64,000 nt of DNA from Luteirhabdus salina (lineage in GTDB: Bacteria > Bacteroidota > Bacteroidia > Flavobacteriales > Flavobacteriaceae): contig JALAHT010000004.1 in the NCBI GenBank assembly GCA_025384855.1, positions 251,846 to 315,845 on the forward strand. The letters are read 5' to 3'. Numbering within the stretch: the first letter of the stretch is position 1; the number at the start of each line of letters is the position of its first letter. The notes under the pieces are model-generated. The model had not been told where the DNA came from. It saw nothing but the letters and a program-made list of their open reading frames with translations, and ran no database searches. The translations under genes were made by a program, and so were the position numbers. This document shows, piece after piece, positions 35,541-44,827 of the stretch.

Positions 35541-36470
35541 TTATTGGTTTTTGTTAACGGCCTCGATGAAGATATCGTTGGCAGAAGGAATTACTTCTAC
35601 GAAGTGAGTAATCTGTCCTTTGCTAGTTAGGTAATTGATGAAGTCGTTCGCGGTGGATGTTTCTGGAATCTTCACGCGATACTGAAGTTCATCGTTAATG
35701 CTTTTAAACTTGGTGGGTGTAATTTTATATTTTTCCTGCAATGCTGCTGTCACTGCAGCCTCATTATCGGTCTGAAGTCCGACGTCGAAGGTGTTGGCTT
35801 GATACTCCCGTTTAATGTCGATTAGCTTTCCGTCCAAGATTTTATTCGATTTATTGATAAGCGCGATATGGTCGCACATTTCCTCTACCGATTCCATTCG
35901 GTGCGTACTGAAAATAACTGTAGCGCCGTCGTCGCGGAGTTTCAGGATTTCATCCTTTATCAAATTTGCATTAATTGGGTCGAAACCGCTAAAGGGCTCA
36001 TCGAATATTAACAATTTAGGTTGGTGAAGGACGGTTACCACAAACTGAATCTTTTGTGCCATTCCTTTGGAAAGTTCTTGTATTTTCTTGTTCCACCAGT
36101 CGCCGATATCAAGACGATCGAACCAATACTTCAACCGTTCCTTGGCTTCACTATGGCTAAGGCCTTTCAATTGGGCAAGGTATAGTGCTTGTTCGCCAAC
36201 CTTCATGCTTTTATACAAGCCGCGCTCTTCCGGTAAGTAGCCAATATGTTGAATATGTTCCGGTTTCAACTTTTCACCATCCAAGAATACTTCACCCGAA
36301 TCGGGCATGGTAATTTGGTTGATGATGCGAATAAGTGTTGTCTTTCCCGCACCATTCGGACCCAAGAGTCCAAAAACACTTCCTTTGGGTACCGAAATCG
36401 AAACATCATTTAGGGCTTTGTGAGGACCAAACGATTTTGAAACGGAGTTAACGGCCAATAGATTTTCCAT
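35541..36470 (-). CDS. ABC transporter ATP-binding protein (NatA-like)
   Basis: The 309-residue ATPase partner of the following permease. Walker A (LLGPNGAGKTTLIR) near residue 35, Q-loop region GYLPEERGLY, signature ELSKGMAQKIQ (LSKGM in place of LSGGQ) near 135, Walker B LLIFDEPFSGFDP near 155, and H-loop FSTHRMESVEEM. About 90 residues follow the nucleotide-binding domain, as in exporters of drugs or sodium. It is the first gene of the five-gene operon; a TATCTTTA box lies 20 bases before the ATG (36490-36497). Confidence 0.93.
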   Translation of the reverse strand: MENLLAVNSVSKSFGPHKALNDVSISVPKGSVFGLLGPNGAGKTTLIRIINQITMPDSGEVFLDGEKLKPEHIQHIGYLPEERGLYKSMKVGEQALYLAQLKGLSHSEAKERLKYWFDRLDIGDWWNKKIQELSKGMAQKIQFVVTVLHQPKLLIFDEPFSGFDPINANLIKDEILKLRDDGATVIFSTHRMESVEEMCDHIALINKSNKILDGKLIDIKREYQANTFDVGLQTDNEAAVTAALQEKYKITPTKFKSINDELQYRVKIPETSTANDFINYLTSKGQITHFVEVIPSANDIFIEAVNKNQ

Positions 36471-36579
36471 AGTTGATTTTTACAGCGTGTAAAGATAAAA
36501 ATTGCTTGCTACAAAGCAGCGATTCGTTTGTCTTTTCCAATAGGTAGGGAAGCTGTGTGAAATGTTACGGAATTCGTGA

Positions 36580-37143
36580 TTATTTCTTCTTTTGCAACAG
36601 CCACTGAAGACCGATGATACTTTTCGCATCGATAATCGTTGAAGGAATGCCGCCAGCGATATCCGCTATGGGAAGTTTTACCAATTCGATATCCTCGTTC
36701 TCATCTTCCTGTCCGCCGCCATCCGATTTTTGGTCGCTTTCAGAGACTTCGGCATAATAAAGGTGAAGCCGTTCGCTGCTGGCACCTGGAGAGGTGTAGA
36801 AATCCATGATTTTTTCTGCTGCACTGATATGGTAACCTGTTTCTTCCTCGACTTCACGAATGATACACTGTTCTGGCGCTTCGTTTTCTTCCAATGAGCC
36901 TGCTGGGATTTCTAGAATCCAACCTTCCTCATGAAGGGTAGTAGGGTATCGAAACTGCTTGGTAAGGAGTACGCTTTTCGTTTCTCTTTCAACCAAAACA
37001 ATCGCGACAGAATCGCCACGATGAAACGCCAGTCGCTCGGTTTCAATGGTATTGCCATCGAAAGTATCGTAATTGACGGAAGCCTTCAGCATTTTATAAT
37101 GATCGTGAAAAACGGTTCGTTGGTTTTGAATGGTATACTTCAT
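36580..37143 (-). CDS. NUDIX hydrolase (ADP-ribose pyrophosphatase-like)
   Basis: A 187-residue pyrophosphohydrolase. The Nudix box is intact: GSLEENEAPEQCIIREVEEETGYHI near residues 83-107, with the REVEEE metal-binding core. The surrounding pattern (VALV-type strand FRYPTTLHEEGWILEIPAG, FYTSPGASSERLHLYYAEV) matches the ADP-sugar pyrophosphatase group, which recycles ADP-ribose. Single gene between the ABC operon and a terminator. Substrate is inferred from the subfamily only. Confidence 0.88.
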   Translation of the reverse strand: MKYTIQNQRTVFHDHYKMLKASVNYDTFDGNTIETERLAFHRGDSVAIVLVERETKSVLLTKQFRYPTTLHEEGWILEIPAGSLEENEAPEQCIIREVEEETGYHISAAEKIMDFYTSPGASSERLHLYYAEVSESDQKSDGGGQEDENEDIELVKLPIADIAGGIPSTIIDAKSIIGLQWLLQKKK

Positions 37144-37153
37144 AACAAATAAA

Positions 37154-37179
37154 AAAGCACCTACAATGGCAGGTGCTTT
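37154..37179 (-). terminator. Rho-independent terminator of the DUF6029 gene
   Basis: A nine-base-pair perfect stem (AAAGCACCT with AGGTGCTTT), an eight-base loop, and a T run on the minus strand. It lies 23 bases past the stop at 37202 and eleven bases before the NUDIX start. Confidence 0.85.
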
Positions 37180-37201
37180 AAAAATACGGTATTTGCTTCG
37201 A

Positions 37202-38878
37202 TTAGAAGGTAACGACCAAGTTCATGTTTAGGCCATTGCTTTCCGGTACGAATCGACATACGCCACCTACGCAAATAAGTCCGCCACGTTGGCGACCATA
37301 ATTCATGGAGAAACGCGTACGCCCTTTGGAATAGCTTCCACCTATATTATAGTAGTGAAGTGGATCCTCGAACTGACTATCGGTCTCGAAATCGCCATCG
37401 ATACTTTGGTAGTTGAAGTTGTCGGCGATAAAGAAATTCAATCGGGAATTCGGACTGTATTCGATGACACCAGCGGCCCAATTTCCACGGTCCTGTTGGC
37501 TCCAAAGGTGTTGTAGTGCGAAGCGAAAGGATTGTCCTTTTCCGAAACGATAGGTTGCTTCCCCCACACCGGTAATAGCTTTAATGTCGCCTTGCACACC
37601 AAGTGGTCCACCGAGTGAAACCCCTTTGTCTATAATTACACTTTGAAATGTTGCCACGGTACTCCAAGCACTGCTCCAGCGGTTCTTCACTTCAAAATTT
37701 ATATCGCGGAAATAGCGGTCACCATCCCCGATAAATTTCACATCATACGAAAGGTCTTCGTTGAATTCAGTCTCTAAACCACCCCAATAGGAGAAATTAC
37801 CGGCAATCTTGGTATTCACTTTCCCGAGTGGACTCTCTTTTGGGAAGGAATAATAGACATCTACCTGTGCTCCAACTTCACCAGCACGTTGCTCGAACCC
37901 TTCGGTTAGCAAGCGCGGTTGTGCATTATATACATAGATGTTGGTAAGCATGTAATCCTGTTGTTTGGTAAGGGCTGGAGTGTAGTTAATAAGTTGTTGG
38001 TTGAATTGGTTTCCTTCGACGGTACGATCGGAATAAAAACTAAAGTTTTCCAACCTTCTAAACGTAGCGTTTATTCCTAGTCCACGTTGTGCATACCCCA
38101 TATTCACCTGAAGTGCTGTTCCGTCATATAAACGATCTGAGTCAAACAAGCCTTCATTGGCAATAACATCTTCTTCCTTATAACCCACTTCAACACCTCC
38201 ATAAAACTTATCGATAACAAAATCGGCTCTAGCACTATAGGCATTTACGGTAGATGGAATCGTGTCGTTAGCATTGGTGTCTTGGTAACGGCCTACATAG
38301 CTTACGCCAGCGCGAAGATCTACCTCACCCGTTTTCAATGCTGAACCTAGGTCGAATGCTGCATCTACACCCTGAATAACGCCTTCAGAAAGTTCGAAGC
38401 CTACACGTTGCTGGCCATATACGCCTGTAAGGTCGATAAAATCGGTCGGTGAAAATTTCACCCGAAGTCCGTGCAACGCACTATTGATACCTAACTGACG
38501 GTCTTCCCACGTTCTTAATAAGAGACCATTTCCAAATTGTTCATAAAAGTAACCACCCGTTACATCAAGACTTTTGTCTCGATAATTCAGAAAATAAGTG
38601 GCAATGCCGTTGCCGCCATCGTAGTCGGGGGCATATCCTAACAATGCGTTTGGTAAGTAGGATTCGTACTGAACGCCTGCGGAAAAATCGCCGTAGGCAT
38701 AATTCAATTGAAAATAGTTATTGGATCGGAAGGCCTCGTCGGGAGCGATGAATGGGAGTCCGTCATCGTCTAGAAGCCATTGGGAATTCGATTCTAGGCC
38801 ACCATAGAAATAGCCTTTGTCTTGTGCGAAAAGCAATGAGCTTCCCAGAAGGGCAATGCCCACTAAGAATTTTTTCAT
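37202..38878 (-). CDS. Outer membrane barrel protein of the DUF6029 type
   Basis: A 558-residue exported protein with signal MKKFLVGIALLGSSLLFAQ. The rest is made of many amphipathic strands with aromatic girdles and ends in NLVVTF, as in large outer membrane barrels. The N-terminal GYFYGGLESNSQWLLDDD and repeated FSAGVQYESY-like strands match what I know as DUF6029, a Bacteroidetes family without known function. It follows the TlpA-like gene after 35 bases and precedes a strong terminator, so the two form a unit that runs divergently from the Omp28-like gene. Confidence 0.78.
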   Translation of the reverse strand: MKKFLVGIALLGSSLLFAQDKGYFYGGLESNSQWLLDDDGLPFIAPDEAFRSNNYFQLNYAYGDFSAGVQYESYLPNALLGYAPDYDGGNGIATYFLNYRDKSLDVTGGYFYEQFGNGLLLRTWEDRQLGINSALHGLRVKFSPTDFIDLTGVYGQQRVGFELSEGVIQGVDAAFDLGSALKTGEVDLRAGVSYVGRYQDTNANDTIPSTVNAYSARADFVIDKFYGGVEVGYKEEDVIANEGLFDSDRLYDGTALQVNMGYAQRGLGINATFRRLENFSFYSDRTVEGNQFNQQLINYTPALTKQQDYMLTNIYVYNAQPRLLTEGFEQRAGEVGAQVDVYYSFPKESPLGKVNTKIAGNFSYWGGLETEFNEDLSYDVKFIGDGDRYFRDINFEVKNRWSSAWSTVATFQSVIIDKGVSLGGPLGVQGDIKAITGVGEATYRFGKGQSFRFALQHLWSQQDRGNWAAGVIEYSPNSRLNFFIADNFNYQSIDGDFETDSQFEDPLHYYNIGGSYSKGRTRFSMNYGRQRGGLICVGGVCRFVPESNGLNMNLVVTF

Positions 38879-38913
38879 GAGGTAGGTTAGTTAGATTGTA
38901 TTAAAAAAGGAGT

Positions 38914-39396
38914 TTACTTAGAGTGTTCTTGCACTTTTTCGTATAGTTCGTATTCGGCACCCGGATTATATCCCGAATGGCGGTATACAATTTTACCGTC
39001 CTTTACCAATAACGTGAGCGGAACGGTAGCAGCACCCAATGCTCTTTTAAGATCGTTGTTAGTATCCAGCAAAATGGTATAATCCCAAGCCTTCCCATTA
39101 ATTAGTGGCTTTACGCGCTTTACGGTTCTACTATCGTCTACCGAAACAGCGATTAACTCGACATTAGTCTCGTCTTGCCAATCTTCATATACTTCATTGA
39201 TGGCATCCAATTCTTTCAAACAGGGAACGCACCATGTGGCCCAAAGCGACACAATTTTAACATTGCCATCGCTTGCCAATTCATTAAGCGTTGTAGTGGC
39301 GCCATCAAGAGTTTCTAAGCGAACATTCGGTAATTCGTCTTGTGCATATGTGAACGTAGCCATGCACAATGTGAGAAGGATAAGTATTTGTTTCAT
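38914..39396 (-). CDS. TlpA-like thiol-disulfide oxidoreductase, periplasmic
   Basis: The start at 39396 (MKQILILLTLCMATFTYAQ) yields a 160-residue protein with a signal peptide; the ATG at 39426 is upstream of the signal and rejected. The thioredoxin fold shows the redox site WATWCVPCLKE near residue 61 and the cis-proline region AATVPLTLLVKDGKI near 130. Such proteins reduce or transfer disulfides in the envelope. Its neighbours are an outer membrane barrel and, divergently, an Omp28-like protein that also has a CxxC site, so a local redox module is plausible. Confidence 0.9.
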   Translation of the reverse strand: MKQILILLTLCMATFTYAQDELPNVRLETLDGATTTLNELASDGNVKIVSLWATWCVPCLKELDAINEVYEDWQDETNVELIAVSVDDSRTVKRVKPLINGKAWDYTILLDTNNDLKRALGAATVPLTLLVKDGKIVYRHSGYNPGAEYELYEKVQEHSK

Positions 39397-39493
39397 GGAA
39401 AAATTGTTTGATTGCGAAAGTATCAATAATTAATTAAAAGTCATATTATTTTACAATAATCACTTTACTTTTCTGTTCCTTTGTAAGTGAAAC

Positions 39494-39524
39494 GTAAAAA
39501 TCGTTCCAAAATTGATATTTTTAC
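39494..39524. promoter_or_regulatory. Inverted repeat in the tlpA-like/omp28 divergent region
   Basis: GTAAAAAT at 39494-39501 and ATTTTTAC at 39517-39524 form an eight-base inverted repeat with a 15-base spacer, ending 26 bases before the omp28 ATG. Possible operator; AT-rich background makes chance plausible. Confidence 0.3.
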
Positions 39525-39550
39525 AATTCTATTGAAAATTTTTAAACCTT

Positions 39551-40591
39551 ATGAAAATCACAAAGCTTATTCCCCTTTTACTATTGGCATTTTTGGCGGT
39601 TGTCGCATGTAGTAAGGATGAGGATTTTTCAGGCAATGACGAGGCTGTTACAATCGTAGACGAGAATGCCGGCCTTGTTGTTCGTAGTAGCTCACTTCGT
39701 AATCAAGAAATACCATTTCGTGTTTTTAATTCGAGTGAAGAGGAAGTAACAGATGTTGCTACTTTTTATGTAGATGAAGCTGAAATAGAGGGCTCGATAT
39801 TTACTTCGGCCGATGAAGGCATATTCGAAGTATATGCGCAATACGAAGAAGATGGTGCTACAATTGAAACCGAACCCAGGCCATTTTCTGTTATTATACC
39901 AAAGCGAAAAATAATGATAGAAGATTATACAGGAACTTGGTGCGGCTATTGCCCCCGAGTTACGGCATCGATTGAAGAGGTTCACGAGGAGACAGAGCAC
40001 ATTAGTGTGGTTGCGATTCATAACGACGATGAAATGGCGCTTCCTTTTGAACAAGACTTACGCGCTGAGTTCGATGTTACGGGCTTCCCTGCAGGTCGAA
40101 TTAATAGAACCGTTAACTGGATTAACCCACATGATCCTGAAGATGTGCTTAGCATTGCTGGTCAACCAGCACCCATGGCTATCGGAATCGAGTCGCAACT
40201 GTCAGGAAATGATTTAGCGGTAAAGGTGACCGTTGCTTCTGAAAATGAACTTTCGAATGCCAAAATGGTGGTTTATTTGGTTGAAGACGGGCTGCTGTAT
40301 AATCAAGTGAACTATTACGACAATGACGAAAGTAGTCCTTATTTTGGACAAGGAAACCCAATTGTAGATTTTGAGCATAACGATGTGTTGCGTGCTAGTC
40401 TTAGTAATATTTTTGGTGATGCACTACCTGCCATTGCAGCGCTAGAGGAATATGCTAAAAATTATAGTATTTCACTTTCTAGCGAATACAATCCGGCGAA
40501 CCTGCGTTTGGTGGTTATGTTGGTAGATGAGAACAATACTGCCATGAACTCGCAGTATGCCGCCATCGACTCGGCAAAAGGATTTGAATAG
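39551..40591 (+). CDS. Omp28-related outer membrane lipoprotein with thioredoxin-like CxxC
   Basis: A 346-residue lipoprotein (lipobox VVAC at residues 17-20). After a beta-sandwich-like part (about 30-120) comes an Omp28 core beginning KIMIEDYTGTWCGYCPR near 122-138, a thioredoxin-like segment with a CGYC site, and a C-terminal domain rich in strands. Omp28 proteins of Bacteroidetes are outer membrane lipoproteins of unclear function. It is divergent from the tlpA-like gene and ends in a bidirectional terminator shared with pruA. Confidence 0.82.
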   Translation: MKITKLIPLLLLAFLAVVACSKDEDFSGNDEAVTIVDENAGLVVRSSSLRNQEIPFRVFNSSEEEVTDVATFYVDEAEIEGSIFTSADEGIFEVYAQYEEDGATIETEPRPFSVIIPKRKIMIEDYTGTWCGYCPRVTASIEEVHEETEHISVVAIHNDDEMALPFEQDLRAEFDVTGFPAGRINRTVNWINPHDPEDVLSIAGQPAPMAIGIESQLSGNDLAVKVTVASENELSNAKMVVYLVEDGLLYNQVNYYDNDESSPYFGQGNPIVDFEHNDVLRASLSNIFGDALPAIAALEEYAKNYSISLSSEYNPANLRLVVMLVDENNTAMNSQYAAIDSAKGFE

Positions 40592-40620
40592 TCCATAGCA
40601 TCAAGATTTCATAGAATAAA

Positions 40621-40647
40621 AAAGCCCAGCTATTTCAGCTGGGCTTT
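40621..40647. terminator. Bidirectional terminator between omp28 and pruA
   Basis: An eleven-base-pair perfect stem (AAAGCCCAGCT with AGCTGGGCTTT) and five-base loop. The plus strand continues with TT and the minus strand with a T run, so it can serve both converging genes. Confidence 0.88.
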
Positions 40648-40664
40648 TTATATGGATTAATGTC

Positions 40665-42290
40665 CTATCCTAGGAATGGGTATCGATAATCGGTTGGCGA
40701 AACAAAGGTTTCTTTCACCATACGTGGCGATATCCATCGGTAGAGGTTCAACTTGCTACCTGCCTTATCGTTGGTTCCACTTGCTCGTGCACCACCGAAT
40801 GGCTGCTGACCAACAACTGCGCCCGTGGGCTTATCGTTGATATAGAAGTTTCCGGCTGCGTTTTCCAAAATCTTTACGGCTACATCTAACGCATATCGAT
40901 CTTCACTAAAGACAGCACCAGTTAAGGCGTACTCGCCGGTTTCGTCTACCAAGTGCAAAGTTTCTTCCCAAGCATCATCTTCATATACATAAATAGTGAC
41001 TACCGGGCCGAAAAGCTCGGTGCACATGGTAGTGTACTTTGGATTGGAAGTAACGATAACCGTTGGATCAACAAAATACCCTTTCGATTTATCGTAATTT
41101 CCACCCGCAATTATTTCGGCATCCTTGTCCTTTTTCGCTTGGTCGATATACTTCGCAAGCTTGTCGAAGGAACCTTCGTGAATAACTGCGGTAATGAAGT
41201 TCTCCATATCCTCGGGCGAGCCCATTTTAAAGGAATTGATGTCGCCAACCAAATAGTCTTTTACGTCGCTCCAAATGCTTTTAGGGATATAGCAACGGCT
41301 CGCAGCACTACATTTCTGGCCTTGGAATTCAAAAGCACCTCGTGAAATAGCTGTCGCTACCTGAAGTGGATTAGACGATTTGTGCGCGACGATAAAGTCC
41401 TTTCCGCCTGTTTCGCCTACAATTCTTGGGTAGGTTTTGTAGTTATGAATATTATTTCCAATCTGTTGCCATAAATTGCGGAATACCGTAGTGGAGCCAG
41501 TGAAGTGAAGGCCACTAAAATCAGGACTGTTTAAAAGCGTTTCACTAATCATCACCGGATCGCCCATGACCATATTGATAACACCAGGAGGTACACCTGC
41601 TTCTTTGAAGACATCTAAAACCACCTTAGCAGAATACACTTGACTATCGCTTGGTTTCCATATTACGACGTTCCCCATTAAAGCAGCACTGGCAGGAAGA
41701 TTTCCCGCAATAGCCGTAAAGTTGAAAGGTGTAATGGCGTATACAAATCCTTCTAACGGACGATACTCCAAACGGTTCCATGCGCCCGAAGTACTTTCAG
41801 GTTGTTCGCTATAGATTTCCGTCATAAACTGAACGTTGAATCGTAGAAAGTCAATCAACTCGCAAGCTGCATCAATTTCAGCTTGATAGATGTTTTTGGA
41901 TTGCCCCAGCATGGTAGCAGCGTTTATTTTTGCTCGATACGGACCCGCAATCAACTCAGCCGCACGTAAAAAGATAGCCGCACGATTTTCCCATGGCATG
42001 CTCGCCCATTTTTGTCGTGCTTCCAATGCAGTATCCATGGCTTGCTCAACATGTTTTTTCTTCGCCTTATGATAGGTTCCCAAACTATGCTGGTGATCGT
42101 GTGGGGGAGACATGGTTTCGGTATCGCCGGTTGCAATATCTTCGCCATTGATGTAAAGCGGCACATCTACTGTGCTATTGTACATTTCCTTATATGCTTT
42201 TAAGACCCGCTCGCGTTCTGGTGAACCCGGCGCATAGTCCATAACAGGTTCATTTACGGCAATCGGTACTTCAAAGAATCCTTTGTCCAT
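40665..42290 (-). CDS. pruA: L-glutamate gamma-semialdehyde (1-pyrroline-5-carboxylate) dehydrogenase
   Basis: Oxidises glutamate semialdehyde to glutamate with NAD in proline breakdown. The 541-residue ALDH4-type protein has the N-terminal FFEVPIAVNEPVMDYAPGSPER typical of the family, the NAD-site segment ITPFNFTAIAGNLP near 190, the catalytic Glu in VGETGGKDFI near 290, the catalytic Cys in FQGQKCSAASRCY near 325, and PFGGARASGTNDKAGS near 500. It stands alone, with its own promoter box and a shared terminator. There is no proline dehydrogenase gene in the window. Confidence 0.96.
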   Translation of the reverse strand: MDKGFFEVPIAVNEPVMDYAPGSPERERVLKAYKEMYNSTVDVPLYINGEDIATGDTETMSPPHDHQHSLGTYHKAKKKHVEQAMDTALEARQKWASMPWENRAAIFLRAAELIAGPYRAKINAATMLGQSKNIYQAEIDAACELIDFLRFNVQFMTEIYSEQPESTSGAWNRLEYRPLEGFVYAITPFNFTAIAGNLPASAALMGNVVIWKPSDSQVYSAKVVLDVFKEAGVPPGVINMVMGDPVMISETLLNSPDFSGLHFTGSTTVFRNLWQQIGNNIHNYKTYPRIVGETGGKDFIVAHKSSNPLQVATAISRGAFEFQGQKCSAASRCYIPKSIWSDVKDYLVGDINSFKMGSPEDMENFITAVIHEGSFDKLAKYIDQAKKDKDAEIIAGGNYDKSKGYFVDPTVIVTSNPKYTTMCTELFGPVVTIYVYEDDAWEETLHLVDETGEYALTGAVFSEDRYALDVAVKILENAAGNFYINDKPTGAVVGQQPFGGARASGTNDKAGSKLNLYRWISPRMVKETFVSPTDYRYPFLG

Positions 42291-42348
42291 ATGTTTATTT
42301 TTTTAGATTATCGATTAGAAACTCCTAAATCGAGAGGAATTCAGAGCG

Positions 42349-42356
42349 CAAAGGTA
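42349..42356 (-). promoter_or_regulatory. -7 promoter box of pruA (TACCTTTG)
   Basis: A perfect TAnnTTTG match 58 bases upstream of the pruA ATG. Confidence 0.5.
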
Positions 42357-42511
42357 CGTTTTTTAAGCGATTTGCCATGTAACTACAGTCACAGTCTGAA
42401 ACATCTATTGTATCGAATCTAGCTGAACAAGCTATCACTCCATTTACATTTCATTACTCCCTAAATAATGAGTATTTTTAAGGAACGTCAATTGTAAAAG
42501 TAGGCGAAACC

Positions 42512-43216
42512 ATGTGTACATTAACGTTTATACCGAAACCCAATGACGGTTTCATCTTGACCTCCAATCGAGATGAAGCACCGGAGCGCGATACCATTCC
42601 TCCACAGCTCTATAAAGAGGAGGGCGTTCAATTGCTGTATCCAAAAGATGCGGTTGCGGGAGGAACGTGGTTGGGCGTAAGTGCTAAACAACGGGTTGTG
42701 TGTTTGCTGAATGGTGGTTTCGAGCCTCATGAACGTAAAGACGACTACAGGATGAGCAGGGGAGTCATCGTAAAAGACGTGTTGGTCTCGTCAGATGCCA
42801 TGCAAACCTTAAAGGAATATAATTTTAAAGGGATCGAGCCTTTTACGCTGGTGTGGGCCGATTGGCAAGAACAGCTGCATTTGTATGAATGTGTATGGGA
42901 CGAAGTAAAGGCGCATTTTTCTGAAAAGCCTATCGCGCCACAGATTTGGTCTTCTTCTTTATTATATACACAAGAAATGAAACAAAAACGTGAAGATTGG
43001 TTTTCAAGTTTTTTGTTTGAAAACCTAAAGCCCACACCCCATGAATTGTGGGAGTTTCACCATACGGCAGGTGAGGGATCTTCTCACTTCGATTTGGTGA
43101 TGGACCGGAACTTTGTTACGACAAAAAGTATTACTCAAATTGTAAAAAAAGATGCAGTAAGAATGAAATATAAAGATCTTCATTCAGATGTTGATAAAAC
43201 AATCGAACTTCCCTAA
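42512..43216 (+). CDS. NRDE-family protein (TANGO2-like)
   Basis: A 234-residue cytoplasmic protein of the NRDE family, related to eukaryotic TANGO2. It begins MCTLTFIPKPNDGFILTSNRDEAPERDT with the name-giving Asn-Arg-Asp-Glu at residues 22-25. The second-position cysteine is placed as in Ntn hydrolases if the initiator Met is removed. GGTWLGVS near 55 is also conserved in the family. Its biochemical function is not settled. It overlaps the end of apaG by four bases, tail to tail. Confidence 0.88.
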   Translation: MCTLTFIPKPNDGFILTSNRDEAPERDTIPPQLYKEEGVQLLYPKDAVAGGTWLGVSAKQRVVCLLNGGFEPHERKDDYRMSRGVIVKDVLVSSDAMQTLKEYNFKGIEPFTLVWADWQEQLHLYECVWDEVKAHFSEKPIAPQIWSSSLLYTQEMKQKREDWFSSFLFENLKPTPHELWEFHHTAGEGSSHFDLVMDRNFVTTKSITQIVKKDAVRMKYKDLHSDVDKTIELP

Positions 43217-43599
43217 TTTACTGCGAATTCAGCATGAAGTTTGAACCGCGGAACCGCTACTCTAAACTCTTCTTCCGTTAAGGTATTTCGCATTACGTAA
43301 TGTCCTTTCATCGAGCCGTGTGGCGCTTGTAATAAACAGCCGCTGCTGTAGACATGGTGTGTGTCTGGCTTTAGCACGGGCTGTACGCCTACGACACCTT
43401 TACCTTCGACGGTTTCGGTTTTCTTTAGGGCATCCTTAATTTTCCAATAGCGTGAGATAAGTTGAACGGTGTCCTTTCCTTGGTTTTCAATGGTAATAGT
43501 ATACGAAAAGGCATAGCCCACTTGAGCGTTCGTACGAACCGTTCCCTCAAAACGGGTCTGAACCGAAACCTTTATGCCATGCGTAACCTTTTGTACCAT
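43213..43599 (-). CDS. apaG: ApaG-domain protein
   Basis: The start at 43599 (MVQKVTHGIKVSVQTRFEG) gives 128 residues, the usual ApaG length. The longer frame to 43644 lies inside the upstream gene. The fibronectin-III-like fold is indicated by FSYTITIENQGKDTVQLISRYW and the signature GVVGVQPVLKPDTHHVYSSGC then GSMKGHY. ApaG is linked to Co2+/Mg2+ tolerance in enterobacteria, but the molecular role is unclear. One base separates it from the DUF3667 gene. Confidence 0.92.
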   Translation of the reverse strand: MVQKVTHGIKVSVQTRFEGTVRTNAQVGYAFSYTITIENQGKDTVQLISRYWKIKDALKKTETVEGKGVVGVQPVLKPDTHHVYSSGCLLQAPHGSMKGHYVMRNTLTEEEFRVAVPRFKLHAEFAVN

Positions 43600-43600
43600 A

Positions 43601-44809
43601 CTAATAGAATGCTGCCGAAGCAGAAAAGAAAATAAGGGCCGCAATCGTAGCGCTTACCCAAAATACAATGTTTAAAAATACAAATTTTAATATTGTAACA
43701 ATTCTGGACTGTTTGTAGAAATTGCGTAAGGCCTTGTAAAAGTAAAAAGGGCCAATGATAATGAAGAGGATGCTTGCAAAAATATCATTTCCTATAAGCA
43801 GGTCTGGTAGGGTAGAAATTAGCATTCCCAAAAAGACAAAACTGAAAATATGAAACAGGAAAATGATATGTTCAATATAGGTGAACTTTTTCTTGGAATA
43901 CAATAACCAAAAAGCGATCGCAAAGAAGGGCGTAAAGAAGAACACAAAGAATGGAGTTTTGTTCATCAGATAGTTGATGAAGCCTGTGGGATTTTCCTCT
44001 ACACGTTCAATCGATTCATTTTTTTTGTACAGCCAACGATTGTAAAAAGTATCTTCGTGTTGAAGACTATCCAATGCTATATGCGAATCCTTAATCTCAT
44101 GCGATTTATAGAAATCGCGATATGTTTCAAATCGTTTTGCGTTTCGTTTAAGGAAGCTCATGCGTTGCAAGGAATCTTCACTAAAGTAAACGATTTCCTC
44201 CTCCTCCGTATCTTCAGAAATAGTATCCCTTACTTCCTCATTTTGTTTATCAACTACAGTATCGCTAACAATTGCTGTTTCTTTTTCAGGTGAATCAGTG
44301 CTTGCTTGTGCCAAAGCGATAGAATCTCCGAATGCACCAGTCATTTCTTCGTTTTCACCTTCATCCAAAAAATGGCGATCGTCACCATACGAATAACTGA
44401 CTCCTGTCTCATCCTTGGTTTCGGTTTTGAAGAAATTGTTCTCTTCAGGCAGAAATGTATTGATAAGTCCTTGTAAAATGAAATAGATGATTGAAACACT
44501 CAAAAAGAACCGAAACGGATTGGCATAGCGCATTCGTTGCCCCCGCACATAGTTTCGCGTTATCGTTCCGGGTTTGAAGAGAAGGTCCTTTACCGTGTGC
44601 CGCAGCCGCGAGTCGTAACTAACGATACTATTAATGAATTCGCCAAAAAAGTCGAAAGCCGAAAGCTGTTTCGTGCTATTAAGCTGCGAGCAGTAAGGGC
44701 AATAACGATCGCTGAGGTCCAATGGATGGCCACAGTTCAAACATTCGGTGCCTCGATATTTTTGCGCTAGGCGCTTGCTGCTAGCAACAATTTTGTTTTT
44801 TCGTCCCAT
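43601..44809 (-). CDS. DUF3667 membrane protein with N-terminal zinc ribbon
   Basis: A 402-residue inner membrane protein. The N-terminus carries a zinc-ribbon-like C-x2-C, C-x2-C (ECLNCGHPLDLSDRYCPYCSQLN) near residues 22-43, then the DUF3667 signature SFVSYDSRLRHTVKDLLFKPG-like segment and NYVRGQRMRYANPFRFFL leading into a span near 105. A long acidic, presumably non-membrane loop (about 125-260) precedes four more hydrophobic spans at the C-terminus. Function unknown. It lies between the T9SS plug gene and apaG on the same strand, with short gaps. Confidence 0.82.
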   Translation of the reverse strand: MGRKNKIVASSKRLAQKYRGTECLNCGHPLDLSDRYCPYCSQLNSTKQLSAFDFFGEFINSIVSYDSRLRHTVKDLLFKPGTITRNYVRGQRMRYANPFRFFLSVSIIYFILQGLINTFLPEENNFFKTETKDETGVSYSYGDDRHFLDEGENEEMTGAFGDSIALAQASTDSPEKETAIVSDTVVDKQNEEVRDTISEDTEEEEIVYFSEDSLQRMSFLKRNAKRFETYRDFYKSHEIKDSHIALDSLQHEDTFYNRWLYKKNESIERVEENPTGFINYLMNKTPFFVFFFTPFFAIAFWLLYSKKKFTYIEHIIFLFHIFSFVFLGMLISTLPDLLIGNDIFASILFIIIGPFYFYKALRNFYKQSRIVTILKFVFLNIVFWVSATIAALIFFSASAAFY

Positions 44810-44827
44810 GCAACTGGGATTTTCAGG

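Noticed and set aside
42291-42511. Possible small gene or RNA in the pruA-NRDE gap
   Set aside because: Apart from the pruA promoter box I see no tRNA-like fold, no strong hairpin and no frame with a plausible protein.
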